Of a DNA stretch of 64,000 nucleotides, positions 1 through 10,358 are shown piece by piece. The position numbers and the translations under genes are program-made. Every line of letters begins with the position of its first letter. The first letter of the stretch is position 1. The stretch comes from Zongyangia hominis (GTDB lineage: Bacteria; Bacillota; Clostridia; Oscillospirales; Ruminococcaceae). Under the pieces are notes generated by a model, which had not been told where the DNA came from, ran no database searches, and was given only the letters and a program-made list of their open reading frames with translations. The stretch is from positions 124,001 to 188,000 of the forward strand of contig NZ_JACRTC010000004.1 of NCBI RefSeq assembly GCF_014385095.1. The letters run 5' to 3'.

Positions 1-2715
1 GTGAACGTGGGCCTTGCCGACGGCCTCAACGCCGTGCGGGTCATTGTCAGAGACCCGGGTTCCGATCTCTCCGACACCTACACCGTTAATATCACAAGGG
101 AACCCAACCCCGACACCCTCTATAAAGAGACGGCCCGTCCCCAGTTCCACTTTACCCCCTATATGTATCAGATGAACGACCCCAACGGCCTTGTCTACGA
201 CGACGCCAGAGGGGAATACCACCTGTTCTTCCAGTGCAACCGTCCCTTTGACACCGGCGTAGAGGGCTTAAACGGCACCACCTGCTGGGGCCACGCCGTT
301 TCCAAGGACATGGTCAACTGGGAGGAGCTGCCCCTGGCCATCACGCCCGACGAGCTGGGCTTTGCCTATTCCGGCTCGGGCGTCATCGACCGCAATAACA
401 CCTCCGGGCTCTTTGTAGATGACCCCGCCGACCCGAACTACACCCCGCCGGGCTCGAGAATCGTGGTCTTCTACGCCAGCGTGGCTGGGGATACCACCTA
501 CGGCTACGCCAAACAGAGCATGGCTTATTCCGCCGACGGCGGCCGCACCTTTATCAAATACCCGGGCAATCCGGTGGTCAAAAACCCGGGCAATATGTAT
601 GGCGGCGGCATGCGCGACCCCAAGGTCTTCTGGTATGAGGACGCCAGTCTTAAAGACGGCGGCATCTGGGTCATGGTCACGGTGGGAGACTTACACATCT
701 TCACCTCTCCGAACCTGATTGACTGGAAGCATTGCGGACGTCCCCAGATCAACGGCCAGGTCTTTGACTCCGAGTGTCCCGACCTCTATCCGCTCCCCGT
801 GGACGGCGACCCGGACAATATCAAATGGGTCTACACTGGCGGCGGCATCTTCTATGTGCTGGGCCACATGGAGGTGACAGGGGAGGACACCGTCATGTTT
901 GTCCCCGAGACCGACAAGCTCTACGCCCTCAACGGCATCGCCGACCAGGGCCCTGGCAACCCGGCTCCCGAGACCTACGCCACCCAGACCTTTAACAATG
1001 AGAAACTGGGCCGCACCATCTCCATCAGCTGGCTCAGAGACCCCTCCATGCAGTGGAAGGACAAAAACTGGAATTCCGCGCAAAGCATCCCCATGGAGCA
1101 TTCCCTGCGCACCGTGGACGGGAAGGTGAAGCTCTTCAGCTACCCCGCCGCGGAAGTAAAGGACATGCGGGATGAGAAGATTTTGTCCCTCAAGGGCGTC
1201 CAGGTGGACGAGAGCAGTGAGAACGTTCTCAAAGACCTCAAAGCCACCTCCTGCGACATGGAGGCCACCATCACCCTGGGCACCGCCACCGAAGTGGGCT
1301 TTAAGCTCCGCGTCGGGGCGGCAGGCGGCGGTCAAGAGCTCAAGATCACCTACAATAAAAACGACGGCAAGCTCTATGTGGACAAGATGAAGACCGGCGG
1401 CGGCAGTTATCTGGGCGTCTACGAGCCGGAAATGAGCCTGCTCGACGGCAACAAGATCAAGCTGCGGATGCTCTTAGATCAGATCTGCTTCGATGTCTAC
1501 GGCAATGACGGCGAAGCTGCTATTGCGGGACTCATTTACAGCGAGTTTGAGAATAACGGCATGGAATTTTTCACAAACGGCACAGCCACCCTGGATCTGG
1601 ACGTTTATTCCATGAAGGCCATGGACCGCACCGTACCCGATCCTGTGGTTCCGACGGTTCTCACCGACCTGACCCTGTCCTCGGCCCTCCTCACCCCCAA
1701 CTTCTCCGCCGATGTGACCGAGTATACCGCCACCGTGGCGAACTCTATGGACTCCATCAAGGTCCTCCCCACTTACACCGGCGACGCGGCCGTCACCGTG
1801 AACGGCACGGAAGTGGCTTCCGGCGCTTACTCCACCGACATCAGCCTGAGCGTCGGCGAGAACACCATCACCGTCGTCGCGGGAGAGAAGACCTACACCA
1901 TCAAGGTCACCAGAGAGGAGCCCGCTCCGGTTCCCACGGTTCTCACCGACCTCGCCCTCTCCACCGGCACCTTAGCTCCCAACTTTAGCACTGAAGTCAC
2001 AGAGTACACCGCCACTGTGGCGAACTCCGTGGACTCCATCAAAGTTCTCCCCACCTATACCGGCGACGCGGCTGTCACCGTGAATGGCGTCGAGGTCGCT
2101 TCCGGTGAATACTCCGCCGATATCTCCCTGAGCGTCGGCGAGAACGCCATCACCGTCGTCGCGGGAGAGAAGACTTACACCATCAAGGTTACCAGAGAGG
2201 ACAAGAAACCTCCTGTTACCGAGACTCCCTTCCTGGACGGCCTGGAACTCAGCCAGGGCGTGCTGAAACCCGCCTTCGACAAGGATGTCAACGCCTACAC
2301 CGCCTCTGTCGGCAACGCCACCGACTCCATCCAGGTCAAACCCTTCTACTCCGGCGAGATGGCAGTCACTGTGAACGGCAAGGCTGTGGAAAGCGGGGCC
2401 TTCTCCGAGGCCATCGCTCTCGATGTGGGAGAGAACACCATCGAAGTGAAGCTCGTCATGGGAGAAAAAGAAAACATCTATACGATTGTCGTCACCCGTG
2501 CAAAACCCGCGGACACGACGAAACCTACCACCACGAAGCCCTCTATCCCGGGCGGACACAGCTCCGACTGGAAGTGGCCGGAGGGGACGACAAAGCCTGG
2601 CACTGGGAAAGAGAACCCGCAGTCGGGCGACGCGTCGGCGCTGCCGATAGCGCTGCTGCTCATGGCGGGCGCTGCTGGAACAGCGGTCTTCCTCTCCAGA
2701 AAGCGGAAGAAATAA
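1..2715 (+). CDS. GH32 fructanase/levanase-like surface enzyme, 5' end outside the window
   Basis: A secreted fructan-hydrolysing enzyme (levan, inulin or sucrose type), truncated by the left edge. The visible start is a GTG inside what looks like the end of a cadherin-like domain, so signal peptide and start lie upstream. All three GH32 acidic motifs are present, numbered from base 1: NDPNG (Asp60, nucleophile), RDP (205-207) and EC (Glu258, acid/base). The five-bladed propeller covers about 45-350 and the C-terminal beta-sandwich about 370-545. Three cadherin-like beta-sandwich repeats follow at about 555-640, 650-735 and 745-830, the first two almost identical. The tail carries a Trp-rich linker, NPQSGD (872-877), a hydrophobic stretch and a basic end, as in a sortase substrate. 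It converges on the PL8 gene. Fructan specificity is inferred from the family. Confidence 0.9.
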   Translation: MNVGLADGLNAVRVIVRDPGSDLSDTYTVNITREPNPDTLYKETARPQFHFTPYMYQMNDPNGLVYDDARGEYHLFFQCNRPFDTGVEGLNGTTCWGHAVSKDMVNWEELPLAITPDELGFAYSGSGVIDRNNTSGLFVDDPADPNYTPPGSRIVVFYASVAGDTTYGYAKQSMAYSADGGRTFIKYPGNPVVKNPGNMYGGGMRDPKVFWYEDASLKDGGIWVMVTVGDLHIFTSPNLIDWKHCGRPQINGQVFDSECPDLYPLPVDGDPDNIKWVYTGGGIFYVLGHMEVTGEDTVMFVPETDKLYALNGIADQGPGNPAPETYATQTFNNEKLGRTISISWLRDPSMQWKDKNWNSAQSIPMEHSLRTVDGKVKLFSYPAAEVKDMRDEKILSLKGVQVDESSENVLKDLKATSCDMEATITLGTATEVGFKLRVGAAGGGQELKITYNKNDGKLYVDKMKTGGGSYLGVYEPEMSLLDGNKIKLRMLLDQICFDVYGNDGEAAIAGLIYSEFENNGMEFFTNGTATLDLDVYSMKAMDRTVPDPVVPTVLTDLTLSSALLTPNFSADVTEYTATVANSMDSIKVLPTYTGDAAVTVNGTEVASGAYSTDISLSVGENTITVVAGEKTYTIKVTREEPAPVPTVLTDLALSTGTLAPNFSTEVTEYTATVANSVDSIKVLPTYTGDAAVTVNGVEVASGEYSADISLSVGENAITVVAGEKTYTIKVTREDKKPPVTETPFLDGLELSQGVLKPAFDKDVNAYTASVGNATDSIQVKPFYSGEMAVTVNGKAVESGAFSEAIALDVGENTIEVKLVMGEKENIYTIVVTRAKPADTTKPTTTKPSIPGGHSSDWKWPEGTTKPGTGKENPQSGDASALPIALLLMAGAAGTAVFLSRKRKK

Positions 2716-2755
2716 CGAAATCCTTCTTCTTCTCAATAAGACCCAGCTAAAAAGC

Positions 2756-2797
2756 AAAAGGCGGAGGCCGGACTTTTGTCCGGCCTCCGCCTTTTTG
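2756..2797 (+). terminator. Intrinsic terminator of the GH32 gene
   Basis: A perfect 12-bp GC-rich stem (2760-2771 with 2780-2791) with an A-run before and a T-run after, 40 nt past the stop codon. Confidence 0.9.
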
Positions 2798-2806
2798 CCG
2801 CGCAAT

Positions 2807-2952
2807 GGGGAGCGTCCCTCCCGCTCCCAGTGCCCGCTCGCGCTGCGTCTACAATGGCCGTATTCACGGCGCAAGTTGGAGTAGGGGAGCGTCCCTCTCA
2901 CTCCCAGTGCCCGCTCGCGCTGCGTCTACAACGTCCGTATTCACAGCGCAAT
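2807..2952. repeat. Two direct copies of a ~69-bp sequence, period 77 bp
   Basis: Copies begin at 2807 and 2884 and share almost every base, including a run of CCCGCTCGCGCTGCG. They sit in the non-coding gap (2716-3273) between the convergent GH32 and PL8 genes. They do not clearly match the dispersed palindromic family found elsewhere in the window. I see no gene in the gap. Confidence 0.75.
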
Positions 2953-3166
2953 CTTGGGGAGAGACGGCCGCGCTTCTGCCGGGTGCCAAGGAGTGGCTAT
3001 CCCCTCGGCATCCCCTTCTTTCAGCGGCCAAGGGGGCCCTACCTAGTAGCTGGCAACGGGCGGTCAGCAAGTCGCAATCTGGCCTCTGATGCCCCCGTGA
3101 GATGGCCTCATGTCCATACAGCCCCGTTCAGACGTCTTGCGCCGCGCTATCCGCCTCCCTATTTTA

Positions 3167-3239
3167 AAAGCGGGCCATGAAAGGAACGGGGCCCGCTTTC
3201 CACAACAAAAGCCCCCTTTCTTACGAAAGGGGGCTTTTG
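3167..3239 (-). terminator. Terminator of the PL8 gene, plus a second inverted repeat
   Basis: A perfect 15-bp stem with a 4-nt loop (3206-3220 with 3225-3239) gives a T-run in the minus direction just past the PL8 stop. A second stem (3167-3176 with 3190-3199) lies beyond it. Confidence 0.85.
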
Positions 3240-3273
3240 CATTCATGAAGAGGGAAGGTTAAAGTAAGATCCT

Positions 3274-6200
3274 TTAGAATTTCTTTTTGCGGCTGAGAAG
3301 GACTGCCACACCGGCGCTTGCCGCCAGCAGAGCCAGAGCGATGGGCATCTGGCTGCCGTCGCCGGAACCGGGATTCTCCTTGCCGGAATTGCCGGAGCCG
3401 TTGGTGGTGGTGTCGCCGGAGGCGTCACCGTCGGGCCAATGCCAATCGGAACCGGAGCCGTTTCCACCGGGGATAAACGGCTTATCATCGGGCTTATCGG
3501 CGGCTTTGAGAGCCAGCGCCAGTTTGCCTACCTTGTCGGTCTCCGCCTGGATGACCCAGGTCTCGCCCTCCAACAGGTACTGGACATTTTCCAGCTTCGC
3601 TTGGTTATCGCCGTCGATCAGGATGGCCTCCAAATCGCCGTTCATGGCCGCTTCATAGAGCGCCTCGGGCAGGACCATCCGCAGTGTGACGAGACCTGTG
3701 GGCTGGAGCGCCGCGCCGTCCGCGTCACTGAGCGCTATGTCGGTGAGCAGCTGGATGGCGTAGCCTTTGAGTTTCACATCGGAAACCGGCAGGTTCTCGC
3801 CTTTCAGGGTAGCGCCGTCCGGCAGATTGTCGCCAATCATTTCGAGGAGGCGTCCGTCGACAACGGCGGAGAGGTATTTCTCAAACACCGCTTCGACTTT
3901 TACTTCGCTTTGGACATTCTGGACGGTAAACTTGCCGTCCACCACCGCGCCGGTGACATCCACACCGTCCACGGTGAGAGTTTTGAGGCGGTAACCCTCG
4001 TCGGCCTTCACAGTCAGGACAGCGTTTTCTCCCTGGGGGATATAGGCGTCGGCCTCGATGGAGCCGTGCGCCATGCTTTCGTCCACGGTGATGGCGAACT
4101 GGCGATGGAGCGCCGCTTTGGCGCCGTTGATGGCGGTCCAGGCCGCTTCCACTGCCTTTTCGGTATAGCCGCCGTCTTCCAGGAGCTTCTCGGCCGCGGT
4201 CACCGCGGTAGCAAGGGCGCTCCAGGTGTCGGGGGTGTAATCGTACTCACTCAGTTGTGCCGCGCTTTCCAGGATAGCGGTGAGCTTCGCCGCATCCACG
4301 GTCACTTTGGTGGCGTTAAAGGCTTCCAGTGCATCTTTGAGCGCCGCGATGACGTCCTTGCTGGGCGCCTCGGCCGCCGCCGCGTCCTTGGCCGCCGCCA
4401 GCGCTTCGTATTCCGTCTTGCCAAAGCTGCCGTCGGGCCGCTCATCCGCCGGGGTTTCCTCCTCATAGAGGTTGCCGGCGTTGTCAGTGAGCGCCTTTTG
4501 CGCGTCTTCCATCAGCGCGTCATAGGCTTCCTGGTCCTCTTTGAGGATGAGGCCGTCCAGCGCCGTCTGCAAATCAGTTTCAGCGGTGGTCACGTCGTCC
4601 TTGGAAGCGGCATCGTCGCTGATGACATCCCGCGCGGCCGCCATAGCGTCGGCGAGGGTCTTCCAGGAGTCGGCGGTGTAAGCGCTTTCCACCTTGGCGC
4701 CCGCTTCATCCATGAGCGCCGTGAGGCCGCTCTTGTCGGCGGTAAAGAGGGCGGAGATTTTGACGTCGCCCTTGGGGCTGCTAAAGAGGAAGTGACGTTC
4801 TCCCTCGGAGACATTTTCGGTGATCTCCGCCACGACCACGGTCTGGTTCTCCCCATAGGAGGCCGTGAGGCTCTGTAAGACATAGCCCTCCTCGATGCCG
4901 GACACCTTGACGGTGACGGCGGTGCCCGCCTTGACCGGTCCCGCGGGATCGGTGACAATGGAGGCCTCTGCCATGGCGTCAGGTCTTGTCTGGTTGACCG
5001 TCATGCCATAGGTGCGCTCCTCAGTGCGGATTTCGATGGTGTCGGAGAGACCGGAGGAGACGCTCTTGGCGGTGATATTCGCTTTGCCCACGCCCAGGAT
5101 GGTCACCCGTCCCGCGGCGTTGACAACGGCGACGGAGGGGTCGTCGCTCTCCCAGTTGACGTTTTTGTTGGTGGCGTTCTCGGGGAGCACGGTGGCGGTC
5201 AGGTCGTAAGTCTCTCCCAGATAGAGCACGCCTGCGGGGGCGTTGTCAATTTTCACGGACTGGACCTTGGTGGGCAGGCCCGCGTAGGGAGTGATGGTGA
5301 CCACGCACTCGGCTTTGACGCTCTCGTCGAGGACCGAGTAGGCGGTGATGGTGGCGGTGCCGCTGTCCCCCAGGGCGGTGACTTCTCCCTTGTCGCTGAC
5401 GGTGGCCACCGAGACGTCGGAGGTCTTCCAGGCCACGCTGGCGGCGTTGGAGAGGGGCTTGGTGCTGGCGTTCAGCTGTGCGGACTGGCCTTTGAGAAGG
5501 CCAAGCTCGGCGTAGTTGAGGCTGATTTCGGTGATGGGCATCGGCTCGCTCTCGGAGAGAGCCACGCCCATGATCTCAAACTCGTACATGGAGTAGCCGT
5601 ATTTGGTATTGACACGGCTGATACCCAGCATCCGCACATAGCGCCCGGTATAAATTTCGGAGAGGCTGTATCTCTTCCAGCCCGCGCCTTTGTTGGCGGT
5701 TTCGTGGACCATGTCGGTCCAGTTTTGATTGTCGTCGGAAATCTGGACTTTGTATTCCTTGCCTGCCGCACCCTCCCAGAGGATGTTGATGGCTTCCACC
5801 TGGCAGACGCCGCCCAGGTCCACAGTGAACCACTGGTTGTTGTCGCGTCCCGAAGCCCAGCGGGTACCTTCATCGCCGTCGATGGCCTTTGCCGGGGTCA
5901 GGGAAGAGTCGTTGGGGTCGCTGGCGCTGACGGTGGCCTTCTTGCCGATGGCCAGGTTGGTCACCTCCTGGGAGGAACCGTTGGAGGTCTTGGAGAGGGC
6001 CCGCAGTTCAAAGAGGGAATACTGGTTCTCGGTGACGCCCTGCACCTTCAGATAGCGGGCGGTCTGGGGGGTATCGAAGTCGAAGCGGACATAGCCGCCG
6101 CTCTTTTGCCCGGTGACCTCCTTGATGGTGGTCCAATTGGAACCGTCGTCGGATGTCTGGATATTGTAGTCGGCGCCGTTGGAATACCACTGGATGTCCA

Positions 6201-9200
6201 CGGCGTCAAAGGTGGCGCCGGGGCCCATATCCACTTGGATCCACTCCTGGCCATCGGTATTTGACTGCCAGCGGGAGACGATCATGTCGCCGTCCACCGC
6301 CTTTTCTTTGGCATAAACGGTGTTGACGCTGCTGACGTCCACCGGTTTTTTGAGACAGAGGTTCTTGTAGACCTCAAGCGGCAGTTCCGCCGTGCTGCCG
6401 GTGTCGGCGATTTGCGCCTTGGCTACCGCCGTACCGGTGCCCACAAACTGGAGGGTGCCGTCCATGTACTTGGCCACGTTGGGGTCGCTGGTGGAATAGA
6501 GGATCTCGCTGATGCCGTTGGCCGGCGCTTTTTTGATAAGGGGTGTCGCGTCGTAGCTGATGACGCCGTCCAGGGCGCTGTCAGCGAAGCGGATGTGGCT
6601 GATGGGGCTGTTGTCTGGCTTATAGGTGAAGGAGACGTCGGACACAACCATATTCTCATCGAACAGGAAGCACAAATAGTCGGTGCCGCCGGGCAGCCCG
6701 GAAAAGTCATAGGTGACCTTCTTCACACCGCCGCCCACGTCCTCTTCGGTAACTTGCGGGGCCACCGCTTCCAACATGTCTTTTGACTCGCCCCTTTGAA
6801 TGCGAAGCGCGGGTGTGCCGCTCTCATAGGTGACGATTTTGCCGCCTTGGAGATTGGTGTAGCTGTAAAGCATACTGCCGCCGGCGGTAGCCTTGACCAC
6901 GTCGGTGTCCCCGCCGTAGAGGCTGGGGTCGTCATTGGTTTCAAACGTCACGCCGCTGGTTTCGTAGATTTTGCTGTCGTTTAAGAGCGGGTCCTTGACG
7001 GTCTTTTGGTCGCTGGAGTTTTTCATGGTGGCGTTAAACTTGGTAAACTGGGGCGCCCACACTTTCTCGGGATGGCTTTGGAGCTCCACTTTGAAGTAGT
7101 TGGCCCCCGCGTTGACCGCGCCGTCGGGGGAGAGGACCTCCCTGTACCACTCACCGTCGCTGGGGACGATGCCCAAGGTCTTGTAGGCCTGCTCGGTCCA
7201 GGTTTCGCCGTCGGCGGAGGTGTAGAGTTTGATGACGCCGATGGACTTCCTGTATCCGTAAACTTCCAGTTGGAAGCCCTGAAGACCGGGCAGCAGGTAG
7301 CTAAAGGACTCCTTGGTCTGCGCCGCCCGTTTGAGACGGGTGGCGTCGCCGGCATACTTGCCGGGGTCGCCGGCGTCAAAGAGCCAGCCGGAGGTATAGG
7401 AAAGCATCTTGTCGTAGTTTTCAAACTCGTCGAAGAAAGCGGTGGTGGCGGGGAGGGTGATGGAAACTTCCTCGCTTAAGGCGCTTTCCCCGTCCGCGTT
7501 CTTGGCCAGAGCCGCCAGGTAGTAAGTCTCGCCCGGGGTCAGGCCGTAGATGCTCAGAGTGGTGTCTTTGGTGCCCAGGGTACTAGTGTAGACGCCGCTC
7601 TCGGTGCCGAACTTCACGTCGTAGCTCTCAGCGTTGGGAACCGCCTTGAGGGTGACGACCAGCGCGTCGTCCACCATCTCGGTGGAGAGGATCTCGGTGG
7701 GCTGGAGGGCCACTTCGTCATAGGAGAGTTTGACATGGAAGCTCTTGCCCGCGGAGTTTTTGACGTTTACCTTGAGCTTGATGCTGGGGGAGGACTGGAC
7801 AAGCTCCACGCCCTCGTCCATTTCCAGAACGCCCTTGGCCGCGCGGTTGATTTCCACGGTGATGGCGCCCTTATTTTCCTGGGTGGCGTCGGAGATGGAG
7901 ACGTCCATCACATTGTCGTTTTCGCTGACCATGATGCTGGCCGCGCTGTCGGAGGAAACATAGTTTTTGACGCCGTTTACATCCAGGATGCCGCCGTCAT
8001 TCTGCCAGAAGTTGACGCCCAGGGTACCCAGGGTCTTTTCATAGACCGCGTGGGCCTTTTCGTCCCGTTGCAGGATCTCGATGTCGCTGGAGGACGCATA
8101 GGAGGCGGTCTCCGCGTCGGACTTGCCCGGGAGCATCACATAGGAATAACCGGCATCGGTGGGGTTCGCGCCGTGGCTCTGCCAGGCGGTGAAATAATCG
8201 GCCGACACCACCGTGGGGTCGGTGTTATATTCGCCCAAATCGGTCCATTTGCCGGAGCGGTGCTCGCTGGTGATGTTGAGGTCGGTCCCCTCGGGGAAAT
8301 AGAAGCCGATATCGGAATTCGGCACGTTGCCCTGCATATGGAAGGTGGTGGCGCCGGGGTAGGTGAGGGTCTGGCCGTCCATAGCCATGGTTTTCTGCTG
8401 GCCGTCCACCGCGTAGGTGCGGTTGCCTTCTTCCAGCATATAGTTTTCAAAGGTGGTTTCCATCACGTCGTTGCCGCTGATCCCCGAGCCCAAGGCCACG
8501 ACTTCGTCGTCGAACATAAACCACGATTTTTTCATGGCGATCTTATATTTGCCCATGGCGAGGTCCATGCCGGTGACGCCGTAGGTGCCGTCGGTGGCGC
8601 CGCCTACAAAGCTCTTCTCGTTGAGCTGGCCGGAGTTGATGGCCTTGCGGTAGGAGGTGGTGCCGGGGAGGCGGAGCCAGTCAATGGTGGCCTTCTGCAC
8701 CCCTTCGTAGCGCTCTAAGTCATTGTTGTATAGATAGGTCATGCCAAAGCCGGTGTACCAGCCCTTGGCGTTGGAGTCGCCGATTTCACAGTTGGCGATG
8801 CGCCGGGAGGTCATGGAGATGGCATAGGTCCAGTCGTCGGCCCAGTGAATGGTCCGAGCGCCGGCGCTCATCTGGTAGTTGTTGCCGGCAAGAGAGATGG
8901 GCGCGATACTCGCGTCGTCCAGGATTTCGTTTACCTTGACCACGGTATCCAGCGGGAACTTAAACCAGGGGGTGTCCGCGCTGTTGTTGAGCTCATCGAT
9001 CATGAAGTCGTTAGAATACCACTGCTTGATGACGCCCTTAAACTGGCCCGCCACATCCGCCGGGGCGGACTGCGCCAGCATGAGCATGGCGTTGGTGATG
9101 ACGAGGCCGCCGCGGGGCTGGGTGGTGTCGTAGCGGGTGATCTCACGGCCGCGGAAGACGTCCATGGCAAGGCCGTTATAGACAAAGGGCTCATAGGTGT

Positions 9201-10185
9201 CATACACCCACTGATAGATGATGTTGGCGCTGTCATCGCTCAGGGCCCAGGGGGAGTCGGAGAGCATGTAGAGGATATAGGCGGAATCGGTCAGGCACAT
9301 GAGGCCGTAGCCGCCGTTATAGGTGATCTTGTCGTGCTGGACAAAGGTGCCGTCGGTGTAATAACCGTCGCCTTTGGTGGTATAGGTGAGCATACCGGGC
9401 ATCTTGCTCTGGACAAAGTCCAGCCATTTGGAGTCCTCGAGGAGGATGCCGGTGTACATCCGCACCCGCTCGGTCCAAGTGGCGTTGGCGCCGGTCATGG
9501 TGGTGGTGCCCAGGAAGCTGATCATAGCGTTGGCGTAGTCCTGGATCTCTTGGGCGGTAAACTCATCGTAGAGCAGCAGCAGCGTCTCGCCCAGATAGAT
9601 GGGGGCGCCGATCTGCCAAGAAAACCAGTTGCCGTACCGGTCCATGCCGGGGTGGAAATGGTTGTCATAGACAAACTTCACCGCATTCTTGATGTCCGAG
9701 AGCATCTCTTGGTTGTGGTAGAGATCGCACCCCTTGGTCTCATAGGCCAAGGCCATGGCGCGGATATACTGGAAGGTGAAATGGATAGAGTTTGCGTTCA
9801 TGTAGACCGTGGAGGAAGGACGGCGGCGTCCCAGGGGATATTCCTCAAAGATGTAGTCCTGGGAGGAGTCCAAATTCTCCATCAATTGGTCGTTTGCATC
9901 CCGGTAGCTGCCGTTGACGGCGTTGGAAACGGGATTTTTGTTCATCTTGTCCCAGTAATGCTGGGCGGTGGAATTGATGGAATGGAGCATGGGCTGGACC
10001 CTCGCGTCATCGGGGTCGTAGCTTCCGCCCACAGCCATGTCATAAAATTTCTGACGCATGGCGGCGAAGTCGTCAGGGGTCCCCTCTGCCGCGTAGACCG
10101 TCAGGCCGCTGAGCAGGGTGGTGACGAGCATCGCCAGGCATAAGAGAAATGCCAGGCTTCGTTTCATTCGTCCTGTTGTTTTCAT
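3274..10185 (-). CDS. Giant PL8 polysaccharide lyase (hyaluronate/chondroitin/xanthan lyase-like), surface-anchored
   Basis: A 2303-aa secreted lyase expected to cleave acidic polysaccharides by beta-elimination. The ATG at 10185 is chosen because AGGAGG lies 5 nt upstream; a start 7 codons earlier has none. Order: signal peptide (1-33), PL8 alpha/alpha toroid (about 40-400) with the catalytic Asn234 (TGAN), His284 and Tyr293 in family spacing, PL8 beta-sandwiches, Fn3 (about 828-915), a beta-rich region, two discoidin/CBM32 domains (about 1274-1396 and 1409-1537), two Big_2 Ig domains (about 1542-1632 and 1643-1722), three FIVAR repeats (about 1812-2015), a beta domain, and NPGSGD (2271-2276) with a membrane tail. 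The binding domains suggest host-glycan or mucus attachment. PL8 membership is firm; the substrate cannot be fixed from sequence. Confidence 0.9.
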   Translation of the reverse strand: MKTTGRMKRSLAFLLCLAMLVTTLLSGLTVYAAEGTPDDFAAMRQKFYDMAVGGSYDPDDARVQPMLHSINSTAQHYWDKMNKNPVSNAVNGSYRDANDQLMENLDSSQDYIFEEYPLGRRRPSSTVYMNANSIHFTFQYIRAMALAYETKGCDLYHNQEMLSDIKNAVKFVYDNHFHPGMDRYGNWFSWQIGAPIYLGETLLLLYDEFTAQEIQDYANAMISFLGTTTMTGANATWTERVRMYTGILLEDSKWLDFVQSKMPGMLTYTTKGDGYYTDGTFVQHDKITYNGGYGLMCLTDSAYILYMLSDSPWALSDDSANIIYQWVYDTYEPFVYNGLAMDVFRGREITRYDTTQPRGGLVITNAMLMLAQSAPADVAGQFKGVIKQWYSNDFMIDELNNSADTPWFKFPLDTVVKVNEILDDASIAPISLAGNNYQMSAGARTIHWADDWTYAISMTSRRIANCEIGDSNAKGWYTGFGMTYLYNNDLERYEGVQKATIDWLRLPGTTSYRKAINSGQLNEKSFVGGATDGTYGVTGMDLAMGKYKIAMKKSWFMFDDEVVALGSGISGNDVMETTFENYMLEEGNRTYAVDGQQKTMAMDGQTLTYPGATTFHMQGNVPNSDIGFYFPEGTDLNITSEHRSGKWTDLGEYNTDPTVVSADYFTAWQSHGANPTDAGYSYVMLPGKSDAETASYASSSDIEILQRDEKAHAVYEKTLGTLGVNFWQNDGGILDVNGVKNYVSSDSAASIMVSENDNVMDVSISDATQENKGAITVEINRAAKGVLEMDEGVELVQSSPSIKLKVNVKNSAGKSFHVKLSYDEVALQPTEILSTEMVDDALVVTLKAVPNAESYDVKFGTESGVYTSTLGTKDTTLSIYGLTPGETYYLAALAKNADGESALSEEVSITLPATTAFFDEFENYDKMLSYTSGWLFDAGDPGKYAGDATRLKRAAQTKESFSYLLPGLQGFQLEVYGYRKSIGVIKLYTSADGETWTEQAYKTLGIVPSDGEWYREVLSPDGAVNAGANYFKVELQSHPEKVWAPQFTKFNATMKNSSDQKTVKDPLLNDSKIYETSGVTFETNDDPSLYGGDTDVVKATAGGSMLYSYTNLQGGKIVTYESGTPALRIQRGESKDMLEAVAPQVTEEDVGGGVKKVTYDFSGLPGGTDYLCFLFDENMVVSDVSFTYKPDNSPISHIRFADSALDGVISYDATPLIKKAPANGISEILYSTSDPNVAKYMDGTLQFVGTGTAVAKAQIADTGSTAELPLEVYKNLCLKKPVDVSSVNTVYAKEKAVDGDMIVSRWQSNTDGQEWIQVDMGPGATFDAVDIQWYSNGADYNIQTSDDGSNWTTIKEVTGQKSGGYVRFDFDTPQTARYLKVQGVTENQYSLFELRALSKTSNGSSQEVTNLAIGKKATVSASDPNDSSLTPAKAIDGDEGTRWASGRDNNQWFTVDLGGVCQVEAINILWEGAAGKEYKVQISDDNQNWTDMVHETANKGAGWKRYSLSEIYTGRYVRMLGISRVNTKYGYSMYEFEIMGVALSESEPMPITEISLNYAELGLLKGQSAQLNASTKPLSNAASVAWKTSDVSVATVSDKGEVTALGDSGTATITAYSVLDESVKAECVVTITPYAGLPTKVQSVKIDNAPAGVLYLGETYDLTATVLPENATNKNVNWESDDPSVAVVNAAGRVTILGVGKANITAKSVSSGLSDTIEIRTEERTYGMTVNQTRPDAMAEASIVTDPAGPVKAGTAVTVKVSGIEEGYVLQSLTASYGENQTVVVAEITENVSEGERHFLFSSPKGDVKISALFTADKSGLTALMDEAGAKVESAYTADSWKTLADAMAAARDVISDDAASKDDVTTAETDLQTALDGLILKEDQEAYDALMEDAQKALTDNAGNLYEEETPADERPDGSFGKTEYEALAAAKDAAAAEAPSKDVIAALKDALEAFNATKVTVDAAKLTAILESAAQLSEYDYTPDTWSALATAVTAAEKLLEDGGYTEKAVEAAWTAINGAKAALHRQFAITVDESMAHGSIEADAYIPQGENAVLTVKADEGYRLKTLTVDGVDVTGAVVDGKFTVQNVQSEVKVEAVFEKYLSAVVDGRLLEMIGDNLPDGATLKGENLPVSDVKLKGYAIQLLTDIALSDADGAALQPTGLVTLRMVLPEALYEAAMNGDLEAILIDGDNQAKLENVQYLLEGETWVIQAETDKVGKLALALKAADKPDDKPFIPGGNGSGSDWHWPDGDASGDTTTNGSGNSGKENPGSGDGSQMPIALALLAASAGVAVLLSRKKKF

Positions 10186-10328
10186 AATGTCCTCCTGTTT
10201 ACTCACTGCTTGCTTCTCTCACGTCCCCCGAAAGTGCCAATTCCCAAAGGATTGCCCATCTTTCGGTGGTTTTCCCTACATTTTTTTCAATGGGCAGAAA
10301 TTTTTCCCCCATTTTTTCCAGTAACGTA

Positions 10329-10358
10329 ATCATAACACCCCGGGAATTGGCATGTCAA
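10329..10358 (-). promoter_or_regulatory. SigA-type promoter of the PL8 gene
   Basis: On the minus strand: TTGACA (10353-10358), an 18-nt spacer and TATGAT (10329-10334). The leader is about 135 nt. The spacer contains GGGAATTGGC's complement, and the same 10-mer recurs in inverted orientation in the leader at 10236-10245, a possible two-site operator. Confidence 0.8.
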
